Shown in pieces: positions 14,947 through 27,723 of a stretch of 64,000 nt of DNA (positions are counted from its first letter, which is position 1; every line of letters starts with the position of its first letter). The notes beneath the pieces were generated by a model. That model worked only from the letters and a program-made list of their open reading frames with translations, was not told where the DNA came from and did no database searches. This DNA comes from Panonychus citri. Lineage: Eukaryota > Arthropoda > Arachnida > Trombidiformes > Tetranychidae. A program made the position numbers and the translations under genes. The stretch lies in the NCBI RefSeq assembly GCF_014898815.1, contig NW_026515428.1:1550001-1614000 (forward strand), read 5' to 3'.

Positions 14947-15147
14947 GGTTCATATCAATGGCAACGTTTTGAATTAAAGGTGTGGTTAAATTGTTATTTA
15001 AGGCTCGACAGGTAAGAATAGACATTAAATTGTTCCGTTGTACTTGAAATGTGATTGTATTAATACTAATTCCATTATCACTTTGATGATAACTATCATC
15101 AATAAGGTCACTTCCTTTCCACCAGGTAAGTCTTGGGGGTGGATTAC
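14947..15147 (-). CDS. side: Side-like exon, second half of Ig domain 2
   Basis: A 201-nt exon with acceptor TTGACCACAG and donor GAACC/GTAAGT, phase 1 on both sides. It begins GNPPPRLTWWKGSDLIDDS, which carries the core tryptophan of Ig2, and continues to the second cysteine in SILTCRALNN. Side proteins have the same G.P.P...WW..G..(V/L)DDS pattern in Ig2, so the family call rests partly on this exon. It ends IDMN and joins LKPVEVK of the next exon. Confidence 0.9.
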
Positions 15148-16178
15148 CTGTGGTCAAAATTAGAAATGAAAATTTCACGATGAAAATCGAAATGAAAATC
15201 GAAAAAAATTTCTTCTCATTGAAACTTTTTTCCTTCTTTCTCTTGGTTAAACTTTGATCAACTTTCCGATTCGTTCTCAATACTATTCAATTATCATTAT
15301 CGAACATCATTAGTCTTAATCATTATCGTTAACTGTCCCCCCTTTGAATATTCAGATTAATCTGAATTTGATGAATTTCGCCTAAATGTGGATGAAACTG
15401 ATTCTTTTTTCTTCTTCTTCTTGCCTCTCATATGGTATATATTTTATGCTCGAAAGATGATGTTTCCTCTGAATAATTATCTGAGTTAGAAAAAGCGAAT
15501 TTGATAAAAGTTCTCATAGCCCATGGTAAGACTCATGATTATCCAATCTTAATGGTGATGATAAGTATTGCAAGAAGAAGAAGATGCAAGATGATTATCT
15601 CAAAGTTTCTCTCAGATTTAGAAAAGAAAACATAAAAATTCTGTTCGATTTTCTTATTCACCTTTATCTTATTTAATATCTTTCTTTCTTTCAAATAGCA
15701 AGATTTATTCCAAGTACCATGATCATCATCTATTCACTCATACAAATTCACAGAGAAATTTCCTATGAGAAGTAACCATAAGGTCCAGAATATATAAATA
15801 ATATTCTGAATTCACAATTAGTTAATATATGGTGAAAACGAAACGAGATTAAATCGTGAATCAAATCAGTAGCAAAAATTGATAACATAATCAAAGATAA
15901 TCCCATAGGTAAGATGATAATTTATGAGACATAATCTGGATTAATCTTCATGGAAACAACGAGAAGCAATTAAACTCAAATAATGAAAAGATTGATTAAC
16001 CTGATTGATTATGATTAAATTATCACCTGATGATATTTGAACATATTCAAAGTAGTGAATATTTCACCAATTGATATAATCAATTATGTAAATGGAAACA
16101 TTTAAAATTAATCTCTGATTAGTGCTCAGAAATCAGCGATACCAGTTAATCACTATGATGATTAATTGAAACTCTTAC
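15148..16178 (-). other. 1.03-kb intron inside Ig2
   Basis: Bounded by GTAAGAG (donor) and TTGACCACAG (acceptor). It is AT-rich and no embedded feature was seen. Confidence 0.85.
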
Positions 16179-16289
16179 CTCTATCAGATGAACAGGTTAA
16201 ATTAACCCAAGAATCTTCATTAAATGGACCAGCAACATCCTTGATAATGTTTCGTTCATCATCATGAATGGTTACTCTTGATATAGGCA
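16179..16289 (-). CDS. side: Side-like exon, first half of Ig domain 2
   Basis: A 111-nt exon with acceptor TTTTCAG/TG and donor GAG/GTAAGAG, phase 1 on both sides. Joined to the Ig1 exon it reads on without a break (LNVI then VPISRVTIHD), and the Ig2 domain starts with NEDSWVNLTC, the first cysteine. Family members have a proline-rich linker at this place, with a sentence like VPP..P.I.D before the second Ig. The NLT triplet is a possible N-glycosylation site. The domain is completed by the next exon, so an intron interrupts Ig2. Confidence 0.85.
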
Positions 16290-17118
16290 CTGAAAATTTA
16301 ACCATGAAAAAGTTAATCAGCAAATGAATTAATATCATGATGAAAATTTTGAGGTTCGAAAAAAATAAAGTTCTAATAATAATATTACGTCGAAAAGTCA
16401 ATTCGCTGAGAGAATTTTTTTTTTGTTCTTTATGTGAATGTAATGTTTTTATTTGCTTTTCGTTGGATTAACGGTTCTGAGAAATTATTAGTTTCCATTA
16501 AAATCGAAAGAGTTGAAAAAGAGAAAAACTTTTTTCTTTGTTTCGATCTCGAGTTTTGGTCAGTTAAATCATCTTTAATCCCTAAAGTTAATCCTTTGAC
16601 AAATCAAAGCTCCGAAACCAATAATATCCTTGAGAGTAAATTTTTTTAATCCTTTGATAGGGATTAGGATTAATCAATTGAATTTGTGTTCTTATCTTAT
16701 CCCTACAAAATTCATATGGTTATCAGAATCTAATCAATTGGGTAACATTGAGATTATAAATTGATCGATTATTTCAGTTTTCAGATTGCCGATAATTAAC
16801 TTTTAATTTGATTGTAAATTGTGCAACTGTTTTAATCTCTCAAGTTAATTGGAAACAATGTAAACACATACAAGATCAAATTGAATTTGATTGTTACCGA
16901 GAAACTAATTAATTCATTTTTGATTTAGTTTCTGTGTGAACAATTAGCTGATTGTTTTGCATAAAAACATTAATTGAAATTGAAACTGTGTAATTTTTTT
17001 TGACTCAAAATTAACATTAATTGTTAACATTTTGAGCAAATGAAAAAAATTATCTTATATCTCACAATTAACTGAATACATACTAAATTGTTTGAATAAC
17101 CTTTTCCGTATGAATATA
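16290..17118 (-). other. Intron flank between Ig2 exon and transposon
   Basis: AT-rich intron sequence of the Side-like gene. No feature was recognised. Confidence 0.7.
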
Positions 17119-18708
17119 CAGTCCTCGGCAAAAGTTTAAGGACAACAATCAATTGATTGTAGCTTTGATTCTGATCGAATCAAACTTAATTTTTTTTTCG
17201 CCAAAATAAAATTAAATGTTGTTAGTTTGATTATCATATGAAAGAAAAAACTAATATTAATTAGATTAGGTACTAATCAGATAATTATTTTCTTTCCATT
17301 GAATGAAACTCGTCAAAAGTTTAAAGACAATTAAGTTAATTAACGAAAATTTATTTAATATTCAATCGAACCTCCTCGATTTTGGATTACCTTGATCATA
17401 CGATCTTTCATAGAAGAAATTAAACTTTCTCTAAGTTCAGGGGTCACCTCAGCCCACTTTTCGATAATTTTCGATTTCAAATCGTGAATCGAAGTAAATT
17501 GTCGACCATTTTCGTAAACTTTTTTAGTTAACCAACCCCAAAGGTTTTCAATTGGATTGAGGTCTGGGGAAAGTGCTGGCCAAGCAAAAGTTTTGACCTC
17601 ATTGACCTCAAGCCAAGATTTTGTGGCTAATGAGCGGTGAATAGGTGCATTATCGTGCATGAAAAGATATTCACCGCTGGTAATAAGAGGACCAACTGGT
17701 AAAAGATATTCACCTAGAATATCTTGGTAATCGGCTGAGGTCATTTTCGGCTTGCAAAAAGCAATTTCGGTAGCCCCACCAGCTGAAAATCCAGCCCAAA
17801 CCATAACACCGCCGCCTCCTGAATGTCTCTTTGAGAAAATAGTCTTTTCTTTTCTTAAATCGAACCAAAAACTTTTAATTCCATCAGGTCCATCCAAGTT
17901 CCACTTCTTCTCATCAGAAAATATAATCGAGTCCCAGTGGGATCTCGAAGCGCTTACCATTTTCAATGCAAACTCAAGCCGTTTTTTTTTATGCTCGGCT
18001 GATAGAATTGGCTTCGATTTATGCTTAGCGTATTTGATATTCTGCTCATTCCTCAGCCGTCTATTAATTGTTGAGACACTAACATTTAGTTCCAATTCTT
18101 TCTGAATCTCAGAACAACTTTTTTTCCACTTTGAGGCCGAATTAATAATCGCTCGATCGTCTCGAGCCGAAGTAATTTTTGGTCTACCTGTTCTTTTACC
18201 TGTCCCGTGTGTCTCTGGACTCTTCAAGTAACTAGAAATTACCTGACGTGACCTTCCAATCGATTCAGCAATTTTAGTTTGAGTCCATTCAGGATGTAAC
18301 CGAACCAAAAGGTCAATTTGATCCTTTTCGGATTGCGTTAATTGTTTGGCCTTTGGCATTTCTTTAAATTCATAAGAAAATTAAATATTAATAATAATTA
18401 TTTGTTTGCCAATTTTGTAGCCAGAAAATAAGTTATCATTTGACCCTTACCTCAAAAAGTAGCCTGATAATCGCGATTGTCCTTAAACTTTTGCCGAGAA
18501 AACTTCAATGTTAATTTTAACTAATGATCTTAATTAGTTAATCACTAATTTAATTAGACTAAATATTTTTGTTTTTGTTATTGTTTACGATCAACATGCT
18601 TATGGGACCTCATCCCTAACAATTAATTCCCGATTGACAACCATTAATGGCGAAAAATTTAATTTAATTCAACTTAAATCATTGTCCTTAAACTTTTGCC
18701 GAGGACTG
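17119..18708 (-). mobile_element. Tc1-type DNA transposon, complete
   Basis: A 1590-bp element inside the intron between the Ig1 and Ig2 exons. The ends are 27-bp perfect terminal inverted repeats starting CAGTCCTCGGCAAAAG (17119-17145 and 18682-18708), flanked by TA on both sides as expected for the TA target duplication of the Tc1/mariner superfamily. Second, inner copies of the repeat sit near 17311-17335 and 18477-18500, about 190-205 bp in from each end and in the same orientation as the outer copies, so the element has the IR/DR layout known from Sleeping Beauty- and Minos-type elements. It carries one transposase gene on the minus strand, in the same orientation as the host gene. Confidence 0.93.
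17355..18359 (-). CDS. Tc1-family transposase (DD34E), apparently intact
   Basis: A 334-residue open frame, close to the usual 340 of the family. The N-terminal half (about residues 1-110) has the paired-type double helix-turn-helix DNA-binding region, with a GRPK AT-hook-like linker (TGRPKITSARDD) between the two halves. The catalytic core has D in IIFSDEKKW, D in FMHDNAPIH and E in SPDLNPIENLWGWL, with exactly 34 residues between the second D and the E, which defines the DD34E Tc1 group. It also has a glycine-rich box (HSGGGGVMVWAGFS). The protein would excise and reinsert the element at TA dinucleotides. No stop or frameshift is visible, so the copy may be active or recently so. The start is the first ATG, giving MPKAKQLTQSEKD. 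Confidence 0.93.
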   Translation of the reverse strand: MPKAKQLTQSEKDQIDLLVRLHPEWTQTKIAESIGRSRQVISSYLKSPETHGTGKRTGRPKITSARDDRAIINSASKWKKSCSEIQKELELNVSVSTINRRLRNEQNIKYAKHKSKPILSAEHKKKRLEFALKMVSASRSHWDSIIFSDEKKWNLDGPDGIKSFWFDLRKEKTIFSKRHSGGGGVMVWAGFSAGGATEIAFCKPKMTSADYQDILGEYLLPVGPLITSGEYLFMHDNAPIHRSLATKSWLEVNEVKTFAWPALSPDLNPIENLWGWLTKKVYENGRQFTSIHDLKSKIIEKWAEVTPELRESLISSMKDRMIKVIQNRGGSIEY

Positions 18709-19012
18709 TATAAACAATAAAGTTAATTATGATTAACTGTGATTAATTAACTAAATCCATTTGAAAAACAAGTAATAACATGACATTTAAAATCAAAAAG
18801 TTGAACAATTAATTCAAATTAACTGTTTACTCAAATGATTAAAACAAAAAAAGACAATTGTGATTATCAAATCATAAACGAGATATAAAATTTAATTATT
18901 TAATTCTCATTGTCTTTAAAACAATTGAACTTTTCCTTTATCATATATGAACAATTATCATGAATGGATAAGGATTTTCAGAAACAAAGACAAAGATAAA
19001 AAAAAAACTTAC
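18709..19012 (-). other. Intron start next to transposon
   Basis: This is the 5' part of the same intron, from the GTAAGT donor at 19007-19012 to the transposon end. Nothing else was seen. Confidence 0.7.
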
Positions 19013-19348
19013 CGATAACATTTAGATAAACATTTTGATTTATGGTTCGACCTCGTTTGAAGTCAACTCGACATCGATACTCACCAGTATCGACCTCGGT
19101 TACCGGTTCAAGGCGAAGGTATGAAAGAGGATGGGTAAGGTTGAAAAATGCTCGATTTCTAAGGTTTTCACTGGAAAAATGTTTCATCGTCTCTGGTTTA
19201 CCTGAACGAGCATCTAACGTGTAAATTGGATTCTTATTATCGCCATGATACCAGAGTACCGCGACCAGGGAGCTATCACTATTCGGCTTACTTATATTAC
19301 ATGGGAGAATCGCCCTGCCCCCGAGTAGAACGATATAACCCTCCAAAT
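19013..19348 (-). CDS. side: Side-like exon, Ig domain 1 (V-type)
   Basis: The acceptor is CTCTCGACAG at 19349 and the donor ATCG/GTAAGT at 19012; both boundaries are phase 1. The exon holds one whole V-set Ig domain: ILPC as the first cysteine, VLWYHG as the core tryptophan, PIYTLDARSG, then TGEYRCRVDF with the second cysteine. The phrases PIY-LDAR and YRCRVDF are hallmarks of the first domain of Side proteins, the domain that contacts Beat in Drosophila. The exon has no start codon or signal peptide of its own, so an upstream exon must supply the N-terminus. The only candidate I found is 40 kb away. GC content is visibly higher than in the flanking introns, as expected for constrained coding sequence. 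Confidence 0.9.
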
Positions 19349-22300
19349 CTGTCGAGAGAAGATGAAAACAAAATGATTAGTTTATTTTTTATCAAATTTT
19401 AAATTCGAACGCAAATTTATCAAAAAAAAAGTTCTGAAAACGATTGAGCTGTTTATCATCATGATTAATTAAGTCATACGCTTGAAAATTCAGTAATGTT
19501 TAATTGTTTATCCATCGTTTATTCATCTTAATTGTCCAATCAATTATTAAATTCTCTCTCTGTTGATTATTAATTTCGATGGAAAAGTTCTGAAAACTAT
19601 CCAGAATAGGAGAAAAACTTTTATACCATTGGTACAAAAATAGAAACTGAATTAGTATTAATATCTGGGGAATTGAATTTGAATGGATAAATGGTTATAA
19701 TCATCATCTTAAGTTATCATGATGATAAAAGATGATAACTGTAAGAGCTTTTTCATTATTCTATTTGTCAACAATTTCTCTTCATTTAGAATCAAACTAA
19801 ATGAAAATTTAGCAATACGATAAGGTGAAAGGGACTTGATTCTGTTATTAATTTATTATCATAAACATCCTCATAACTATCATTATGAAAACTGTTATCA
19901 TTTATTTCTGGCTCATCATCACCATCAAAATGAATTGAATATATGAATTGTTCCTGATAAACTCTGATCATCTAATTGATTCGTTTCTCTCTCTCTCTCC
20001 CTCTCCCTCTTCCCACCCCAATATCCTCTCCCATATAAATACAGTTTCATAAGCATAATTTAACTCACTCACGTAGTTTCATTCATTTGCTCCCTAACTC
20101 ACTTGCTCAGAGTGGCAACTAAGGGACAAAAACAAGAAAAGGATAACGATAAAATCAACTGAACAGTTCAGATCTCATGTGAACCCGATTATTAGATTTT
20201 AATCAAAATTGATGGATCTTAATGTGCCTCTCACCATTCAGATGATCATTATCATCTCTCCTCATCTTCATCCTCCACCCACTCCTTTTCAACTAAGACC
20301 AATTTCTCATTAACATGATCATCATGATCATCATCATTATCAACTCACCCAGTCTCTCAATTAATGATGATGATGATAATCTTTATCATGTTGATGATTT
20401 TTCTTGAAAATTTTTTCCCCATCCCTTTTATTATTATTATTTGTACTTCTATTGTTTTATTTAATAATCATTTTATTCAATGTGTTGATTATTAACATTA
20501 GACAATAATTAATTTCAGCTTAGGGAATCAGCTGATGATGAATTGATGTTCAATTAAATTGTATTACATGAATATTATCATGTTATCATCGTTTAAATAT
20601 CACGACAGTTTAATAACAAATTTCGACACTTAATGTGAAAACATTAGTTACTCAATTAATGGATATTCCAGCATAATGATTAATTCTGATTAATGATTTC
20701 AAAAAAAATTCATTAATTAATTAAGAAAAATTAAATGTTGATTGTTTAAATGACTTTCAATTCATGATCGGATCTCCATCCCAGTGAATCACCTATGGCA
20801 ATAGATCTTAAGGAAAGTAAGTTGGATTAAGAAACAGAACAGAAACTTTGAAGTTCGAAAGAATTTGCTGAACTTTTTTCCTTTACTAACACGAAATCAG
20901 TTTTCAAGCTGAAATTTCAATGAGCAAAAAAATCAAGGATTGGCTGTTTATCTTATTATTATCATTATTATATAACATCAATTTCACTTTCACCCTCTTT
21001 GCCTCTCTCATCATTATCATCACGATTTCCTCCTCTTTGGAACGCCATCTTTTATCGATCTTAAAGTAATCATGGTTTCAACTCTCTCTCTCACTCGAAT
21101 CTTCATTTTTCTTGGTTCTTAGAACGTTTTTTTCTATGCTTGAATCAAGAAATTTGAACATTAGTTTCTTGATGAATGAGAAAATAGTTTCAAATTAATG
21201 TGTTTTCATCTAACCCCTGGTAATTTCGCCTTCTCTTTATCCAGCTTTTCATGATACTTCATGATTAGAATGAGATAATGTTCATAAAGGAATCACAGAT
21301 TTTAGTATCAATTTGAAAGTTAAAAACATTTCCATCAGTAATTAAGATACTCTCGTTGTATAAACATTGTTGGAAATTTTAATATCGAATAAGCATAAAT
21401 TTACTCGTCGCTCTCATCGTTTATTCAAGTCTTCTTCCTATTGCACTAACCAACGATTAACAATTCGACTAATTTGATGGGATATTTTCCAAAAAAAAAG
21501 TCGTCGAATGACCTTTGAATGTGCTATTCGAAAAATTTAACCAATGACCTTGAAGCTTTTTCCCCTACAGTTTCCCCAACTTAGATCAGTTCAAGTCTCA
21601 AGTTTAACTGGTAAAAGCAAATGTTTCAAGAGTTATGAATGTAGATGAATAGCTATGTAGGTGGAAATCTTCACCTCATGCTCGCCGGTATTACGATTAA
21701 ATCATAAGCTCAGGTTAGTATTTGAACTATTTTCCTTAAAGTGAAAACTATTGAATTGCAGCAAATCGCAATTCATAAAGAAAATTCTGTTGATATTAGA
21801 GATGAGATTTCATTGCAGCTCACAAAGAAATAGAGCAAAAGTTTTAAATTTATTTCCACTTGAATCTAACCTTAAACACACGAATGAACTAATTTGATGT
21901 TATTAATTTTGATTTCTTAACCCGATCATCATAAGAATTTATTGTGTGTGTTAACCATTCCGTGAATTGTGGTACAGTTTTGAAATTTTTCAATTGTAAC
22001 AATCAACAAATTGTTGGTATCCTCATGACAAGCACAGAGAATTAGTTAGCATCTTTCTTAGAAAGTAAGTTACATTGAACCCAATTAAAGTTGATTGTAA
22101 CAATATGATGTTACAATTTATCTTTAATGTGAGTGATCAAATTATTAATTGAGATAATGAATGTTTCTTATAATACATTATTTGCAGTGTCACTTTTTTG
22201 TTCTCAATTGACCAAAGCCCGCGATGTTTTATTATTATATCCTTTAGTATATAGAATTTATCCTTTCAGAGGGAAAAAGTAACTCATTTTCATCATGTTG

Positions 22301-22797
22301 CTCACACATTGTTTCAGAATAAAAGTGAAGAGAATGATGAAGAAAGAGATGAAGAGAAAAAGAAAAGACTTAAGATGAAAGATGTGGATCAGAATGAGAA
22401 ATGTGATGAAGAAGAAGAAAAGTTCATTTCATCAGAAGTAAATTCATCTAAATACCAAGGATTTATCATCGTAGACTGTCATTGGCATCAACATGTTCAT
22501 CATTTCACCTTTACGGTTAATTCATGAAAAATAAAAAAAAACATCAGAAAACAAAAAAGTATCAACCAATCATTAAGTTTACTAACAACTTATTGACCTC
22601 GATTGCCTTTCACCTAAGGTGTTTCGAGATTATTTCAAGTTCAATTTAACTCGAGGTGATATTCAAAGGTTCGAACTTTTTTTCCATTCCCTGATATCGT
22701 CTCAAAAAGAGGCCATAGAATTGCTCAAATAATAATGCATGATAATCGCAAAATACAAGACTATAGGGAGATAGTCCAATGTAAATTCATAGAAGAT

Positions 22798-22871
<74 letters not shown>

Positions 22872-25800
22872 AAGAGGAAGTGGAATCTTAAAGTAACCTT
22901 TAAGCGAAAGATATTTAATGTTGACTCACCAGAGTCCAATTCGAGTGTCCACTTGAAAAGATTTACACACATTTTATGCTCTTCATATCCAAAAGCTTTC
23001 CACTTACTACCTTCCAACCATCTACTCTTTTTTTATATTTATCTTTGCCTCAATTTCCTCCAGAGAGATAATCTGAATATAACCATGGTAACCTTGATAG
23101 TGAATATCATATTTTTGGTCAGAATTGTTGAATCTTTGTCTAGGAGACATTTGAGCACAATAATAAGACTGGAAAAGTTTCAACGTGGACAAAAACTTAT
23201 GGAAACATTTTCTCACTTCTTATTAAACTAATACACGAGATTCATTCATCATTCACGAATCAATTTAATCTATTACTTTGTACTCTCATAATGAAAGAGA
23301 AACTTTTTTTTCACCTTTATAGTTACATCAAAAGATAAGAAAAGGTTATTGAAGGTGATCGGGTTTTTTTCTAATCTTCTTTGGTGCTTAGAACTTTTTT
23401 CGTTCTCGTTTTCTCTATCTCATTATTTGCGATATTCTGAAAAAAAAGTTCCAAGATCATTTAAGAGATAGTTCTAAATTTGAGCTGCTCTCTCTTTCTC
23501 TTTGGTAACCGATGCAAGAAAAGCAAAGAGAGAAAAGGCAAGATAATCTAATGTAAGTCATCTAGAAATGATAGATTGTTATTTTTCTCGATTAACTACA
23601 CATTATCTTCCTCATCCTTTTTTTCTCTTCCTCATCATCCTGTCCATCTTTTCTCTTCGTATTTTTCACCTTCTACTCCATCATCTTCAAAATGATCATC
23701 ATCATCATCATTTCCTATTCGGTGAATTGTTCACCTTTCCATTTACATTCTTAACATGATCTTGATTTTTATCCTTTGATTTTTTTCCCTTCTCGAGTCC
23801 ATATTCAATTCTTATACAACTTGGACTTTCAATTTCACTTTAAAATTTCATCACAAGGTCTATTTATCGTTCTACCCCATGATCTCATTCTGGGTCCAAA
23901 AACTTACAACATTCACCTCGAAAATTATAACAAATAACATTCGATAACAAAAGTTTTCAAAATTAAGTTAACCAGGTTAGGTGGAAATATGAATCTATTA
24001 CTAATTTAAATCACATCTTTAGGTGAAAAGATATTTTCATGTTGTTTAATAACATTGAAGGAAACAATTAAGAGCTATTCTAATGGTAGTTTATGGTGAG
24101 TTGTTACAATTAAGATCATAGACCTGTTGGGAGTGATAAAATCGTTGGGTGATTTGTTTCTCGTTCATTGATAATAATAATTACTTTGTAGCTTTCATAA
24201 TATAACATGATTTAAGCATTTGAACAATACAGTTCATTAAATAATATTCAATCTTGATAATATTAACAATTATGAAGGCAAGTAAATGAGTTAACTAAAC
24301 AATAATAAATAAACAAACTCATCAATCTCATCAAAGTAACGATAATCTTGATAATATTAGTAGTTGTATATGTTAAGGGTGTTGGCGAGAAGAGGATAAC
24401 AATATGAACAACAGATTCTAATCATCATTCAAAGGTAATAGCTTGGAAGATTATATCAAACATGATGATGAATTTATGAACAGACATTGCAAGGGTAGAT
24501 GAGGGTAATCTTTCCACCCGGTAGAATCTACTGAATATATATTGATAAATAATTCTCCCATAATTAGCTAAAATAGCTTAGAACTTACTTTTTGTGAACT
24601 GATTATCTTCATCATAATGAATTCTGATGATGATGAAAAGGTTTTAACACATTAAAAAGACTCAGTAAAGAGATGGAAATATTAACTTGGATGTAATAGT
24701 TGAACATTTTACTTCTCAATCTTTTACCTGATGCTCAGTTGAGCTGAAATTTCATCATGATAATCAGTAGTTTCACTCATTTGCTTCTAACATGATGATT
24801 CGACTTGGATTGTGATGGATTTAAAAAAGATAATCCCTATTGGGATTAACTACTGTTGTTTTTTTTCTTGGAGAGTAGTTGATTTGTTTGTAAACGAATA
24901 ATATTATAAAACTTGTAATTGGAAATTTAATATGAAATATCAGCGAGAATTTGGAACTTTTTAGATTGATTCAAATTCATGATTCACATTGACGAAGACT
25001 CCATTATCCATGAGTTTTATCTTAGAAAAGAGCAGAAAATGTCAATTGTATCTGGATTTTTTTCTTCTTTTTTCATCATCATGAGAAGAAAAAAAAGTTC
25101 CGATAGAAATAAACTATTCAATGGTTGGAAAAGTATTCATTGTACATAATATTTACATGTATCATCATGAAAATGTGATACTATTACCTTGCAGTTGTAC
25201 TTTGTTTCAGTTTGTTTATCATGATTGTGAAAAAAAAGTTCACTTATACAAATTAACTTGAATGATTATGTTGATTGTAAATTAAATTCATTTGAAATCA
25301 TCATACTTCAGGGCAGAAATTTTAAAATTCAGGGTTGATTCCAAAGACAGACTAACTGAATCATTGGAAACGGTGGAGGAGAGTTCAATTCTCTTCAACA
25401 TTCAAAAATATTAAGCATGATTATCATGATAAATTCTTGTCATCATTTGCTGAATTTTCATTTCAATTTACTCATAAATAACTCGTTTAAATATAATATT
25501 TGTTCATTTGTTTTGTTTTATCAACATTTACCTCATGTTTATGAAAATCTCCATAATAATAATGAATTCAGTTGATTGTTAGATTGAGTAAATTTTACTT
25601 TTACTTTCTCATGAAAATTTGTCTATCATATTGTTCACTAATTTTATGGTTAATTAAATCGAACCAATTAGTCGAATCATTTACCAATAAATCAATAACG
25701 AAGGTAATATTGATACGATGCTCCAATAATTTCCCATGTAATCATTAACTTTCACCTTCAACTATTTCCAGGAAGTTTCAATTTACTTTTTTTCATCTTA

Positions 25801-25879
25801 TATTATAATCTGGTGATAGTTCACAATCTCATTACTTCATGAAAACTGCGATGAAAATATCGCATTTGAATTTCAAAAC
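19349..25879 (-). other. Non-coding, first part of the presumed 40-kb intron
   Basis: It holds a long (GA)34 tract at 22801-22868, smaller CT runs and A6GTTC motifs. A plus-strand 72-codon frame at 22309-22527 rich in Glu/Lys/Asp has no family resemblance. No exon was recognised. Confidence 0.6.
22801..22868. repeat. (GA)34 microsatellite
   Basis: An uninterrupted GA dinucleotide run, the longest in the window. Similar runs lie at 4385-4418, 30067-30126, 31101-31135, 37632-37666 and 48303-48344 (GA on the plus strand) and at 3976-4001 and 10838-10870 (CT on the plus strand). Confidence 0.97.
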
Positions 25880-26450
25880 AGTAGTTATATTAATACAAAT
25901 ACCATCTCTGGGCCGAGGTTCCTCTCTGGACCAAATTTTTCGGTCATTTTTTTGGCGCGCGATTCGAAAAAACTAAAGACAAATTTTGCAGAAAGGTCCT
26001 GAGAGACTAATACAGGGCATTTTTTATCCACTATGGCTATTACACTGAATATCTCCAGAACTAAAAGTCATATGAATGTCAGACTTGACCAGAGGACTGA
26101 ACAGAATTGAAGCGCTCGACCTTACGATTTTCAAAGTCATTGAGGTCATTTTCCGAAGGTCATTTTAAGGTCTTCGTGTGGAAGAAAAGTTACACTTAAG
26201 TCTTAAATTTGATGATATTCCGCCAACTAAGATAAGCGCGGCTGAGATACAAACTTTTCTTATACATATATACACACATATATATAGGACAGCTGGCGAT
26301 TATCAAGTGACGGAAGATAATAATACTTTACAGCATCTTAATCGATTTTATATTTCTTATATTCCTTAGATTTCATTTCTCTTTTTAATAAATCATTTTC
26401 ATTAATAGCTGTAGCGACGGTCCGTTGTCAGGCAGTGCCTGAATAATTCT
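25880..26450. other. Unassigned element-like segment with shifted composition
   Basis: Composition changes sharply at about 25880: CpG and GC-rich words (GGGCCGAGG, GGCGCGCGATTCG, AGCGCTCGACC, AAGCGCGGCTGAG) appear in otherwise AT-rich DNA. A plus-strand frame at 26178-26369 (MEEKLHLSLKFDDIPP) has no known family. A near-perfect short palindrome TCAGGCAGTGCCTGA lies near 26431-26445. The position, directly downstream of the minus-strand endonuclease fragment, suggests this is the terminal non-coding part of the same decayed mobile element, but no terminal repeat was found. Confidence 0.4.
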
Positions 26451-26659
26451 ATGCAAGATTTTTACAAATTGGTATTGGAAATTTTATCAACTCATTCAGT
26501 TTGACTAAAATCAAGCAGAAGCACCATTATCTTTCTCTTCTTGAGCACTACGAATGAACTTCCTACCAGCATCCACACATCCAGGTTTTGCCAATAATTA
26601 TTGAGCAGTCTGTTTTCGTAGTTCAAAAAGATCCTTCAAACCAACTAGAGATTATCTAT

Positions 26660-27566
26660 TAATTAATTGTGCCAGTTTTGGTGAATCTTTGCTAAGAACA
26701 TCAAAAACGAACTGGCAATAAAGTGGTTCATGGTCAGAAGAAGTCTTAAGCTTTATGGGTAGATTTTCCTGCGACTTGATTTAATTAGGGCTATAACAAA
26801 TATAATCTAACGAATAATTGTTCCATGTCGGTGCATCATTGATTGGTGTTAAATTGTAGAGATTAAGAATATAAATAAGAAGCACTGAATTTTTTTCTCT
26901 TTTAACGTGGGCTTTCTTGTCGAAAAACAAATTCTCTATGTTGAAATCTCCGAGAAAAATGATTTCATTAACAGGGGAAATATTAGTCTTTCGGAGATCA
27001 AACCCACCGAATATCATCAGGTCTAAGGCGGCCAATACAATGGCAGACCAATGATGTACCTTAAAGACGGCGGAGAACACCAACTCTAAATCCATTTTGC
27101 AGGGAGAAAATAACGGCACTGAAAGTCGATGAACACGCGACAGAAATTTCTTGCGGATTACTCGTTGATTTAAAAAAAACACGGGGTTTATCCTGACCAT
27201 CCTCATCAGAATCATCCTCAGCCTGATCATCCTCCTTGTCGTCAGCTGAATGTCCATCATCAAAATTTTTTGAAAAAGATGTCCGAATATAACCAGAACC
27301 AAGGTTTTCAATCTTAATTAGTCTATTTCTTGTTAACCTGAGTGAAGGTAAAAAACCGAAGGAATTCACTTTGGATTCAGTGTCAGTGGCATTGGTTTCT
27401 TGAAATGCCGCAATGAATTTTCATCTCCGAAGGCACGAATAGGCTCCTCTGAACAAAGAATATTACCTCTAAAATTCGCGTTAAAACATTTAAAATCATG
27501 ATTCACAAAAGGGCAAAAGACACTTATGATGTTCACACAACAAAAGACCAGAAGTAATGAAAACAA
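26660..27566 (-). pseudogene. APE/EEP-type endonuclease fragment, probably from a retroelement
   Basis: Pieces of an endonuclease/exonuclease/phosphatase domain follow each other on the minus strand in three frames. FKCFNANFRGN is the opening strand. AAFQETNATD carries the QET metal-binding glutamate (QET codons at 27394-27402). EIIFLGDFNIEN carries the GDFN motif (26940-26951). DAPTWNNYSLDYI is the T...LDYI strand. SSDHEPL carries the closing SDH histidine motif (26730-26738). These motifs in this order define the APE-type nicking endonuclease of non-LTR retrotransposons and of some other elements such as Helentrons. Frameshifts lie near 27405, 27060 and 26780. An acidic insert (DDKEDDQAEDDSDEDGQD) splits the domain. 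Downstream, only a decayed linker is seen (LKDLFELRKQTAQ) and no reverse transcriptase, so the source element is unresolved. Confidence 0.7.
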
Positions 27567-27723
27567 AAAAAAGAAAAATAATAAATTAAAAAATGGAGAC
27601 AGATAAAAGGAAATAATTTTTCTTAATTTTTCTCATTGATTGACTGGATCTGTTGAGTTAGTATAAAAGTAGCTCGTTCTGTTTTCTTTATAAATAATGA
27701 ATATATTAATAAATATTTTTTCC

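Noticed and set aside
17752..18105. Plus-strand 117-codon frame inside the transposon
   Set aside because: It is the antisense shadow of the transposase gene.
22309..22527. Plus-strand 72-codon frame rich in Glu, Lys and Asp
   Set aside because: It is low-complexity, has no family motif and no splice or conservation support. GAA/GAT-rich DNA produces such frames by chance.
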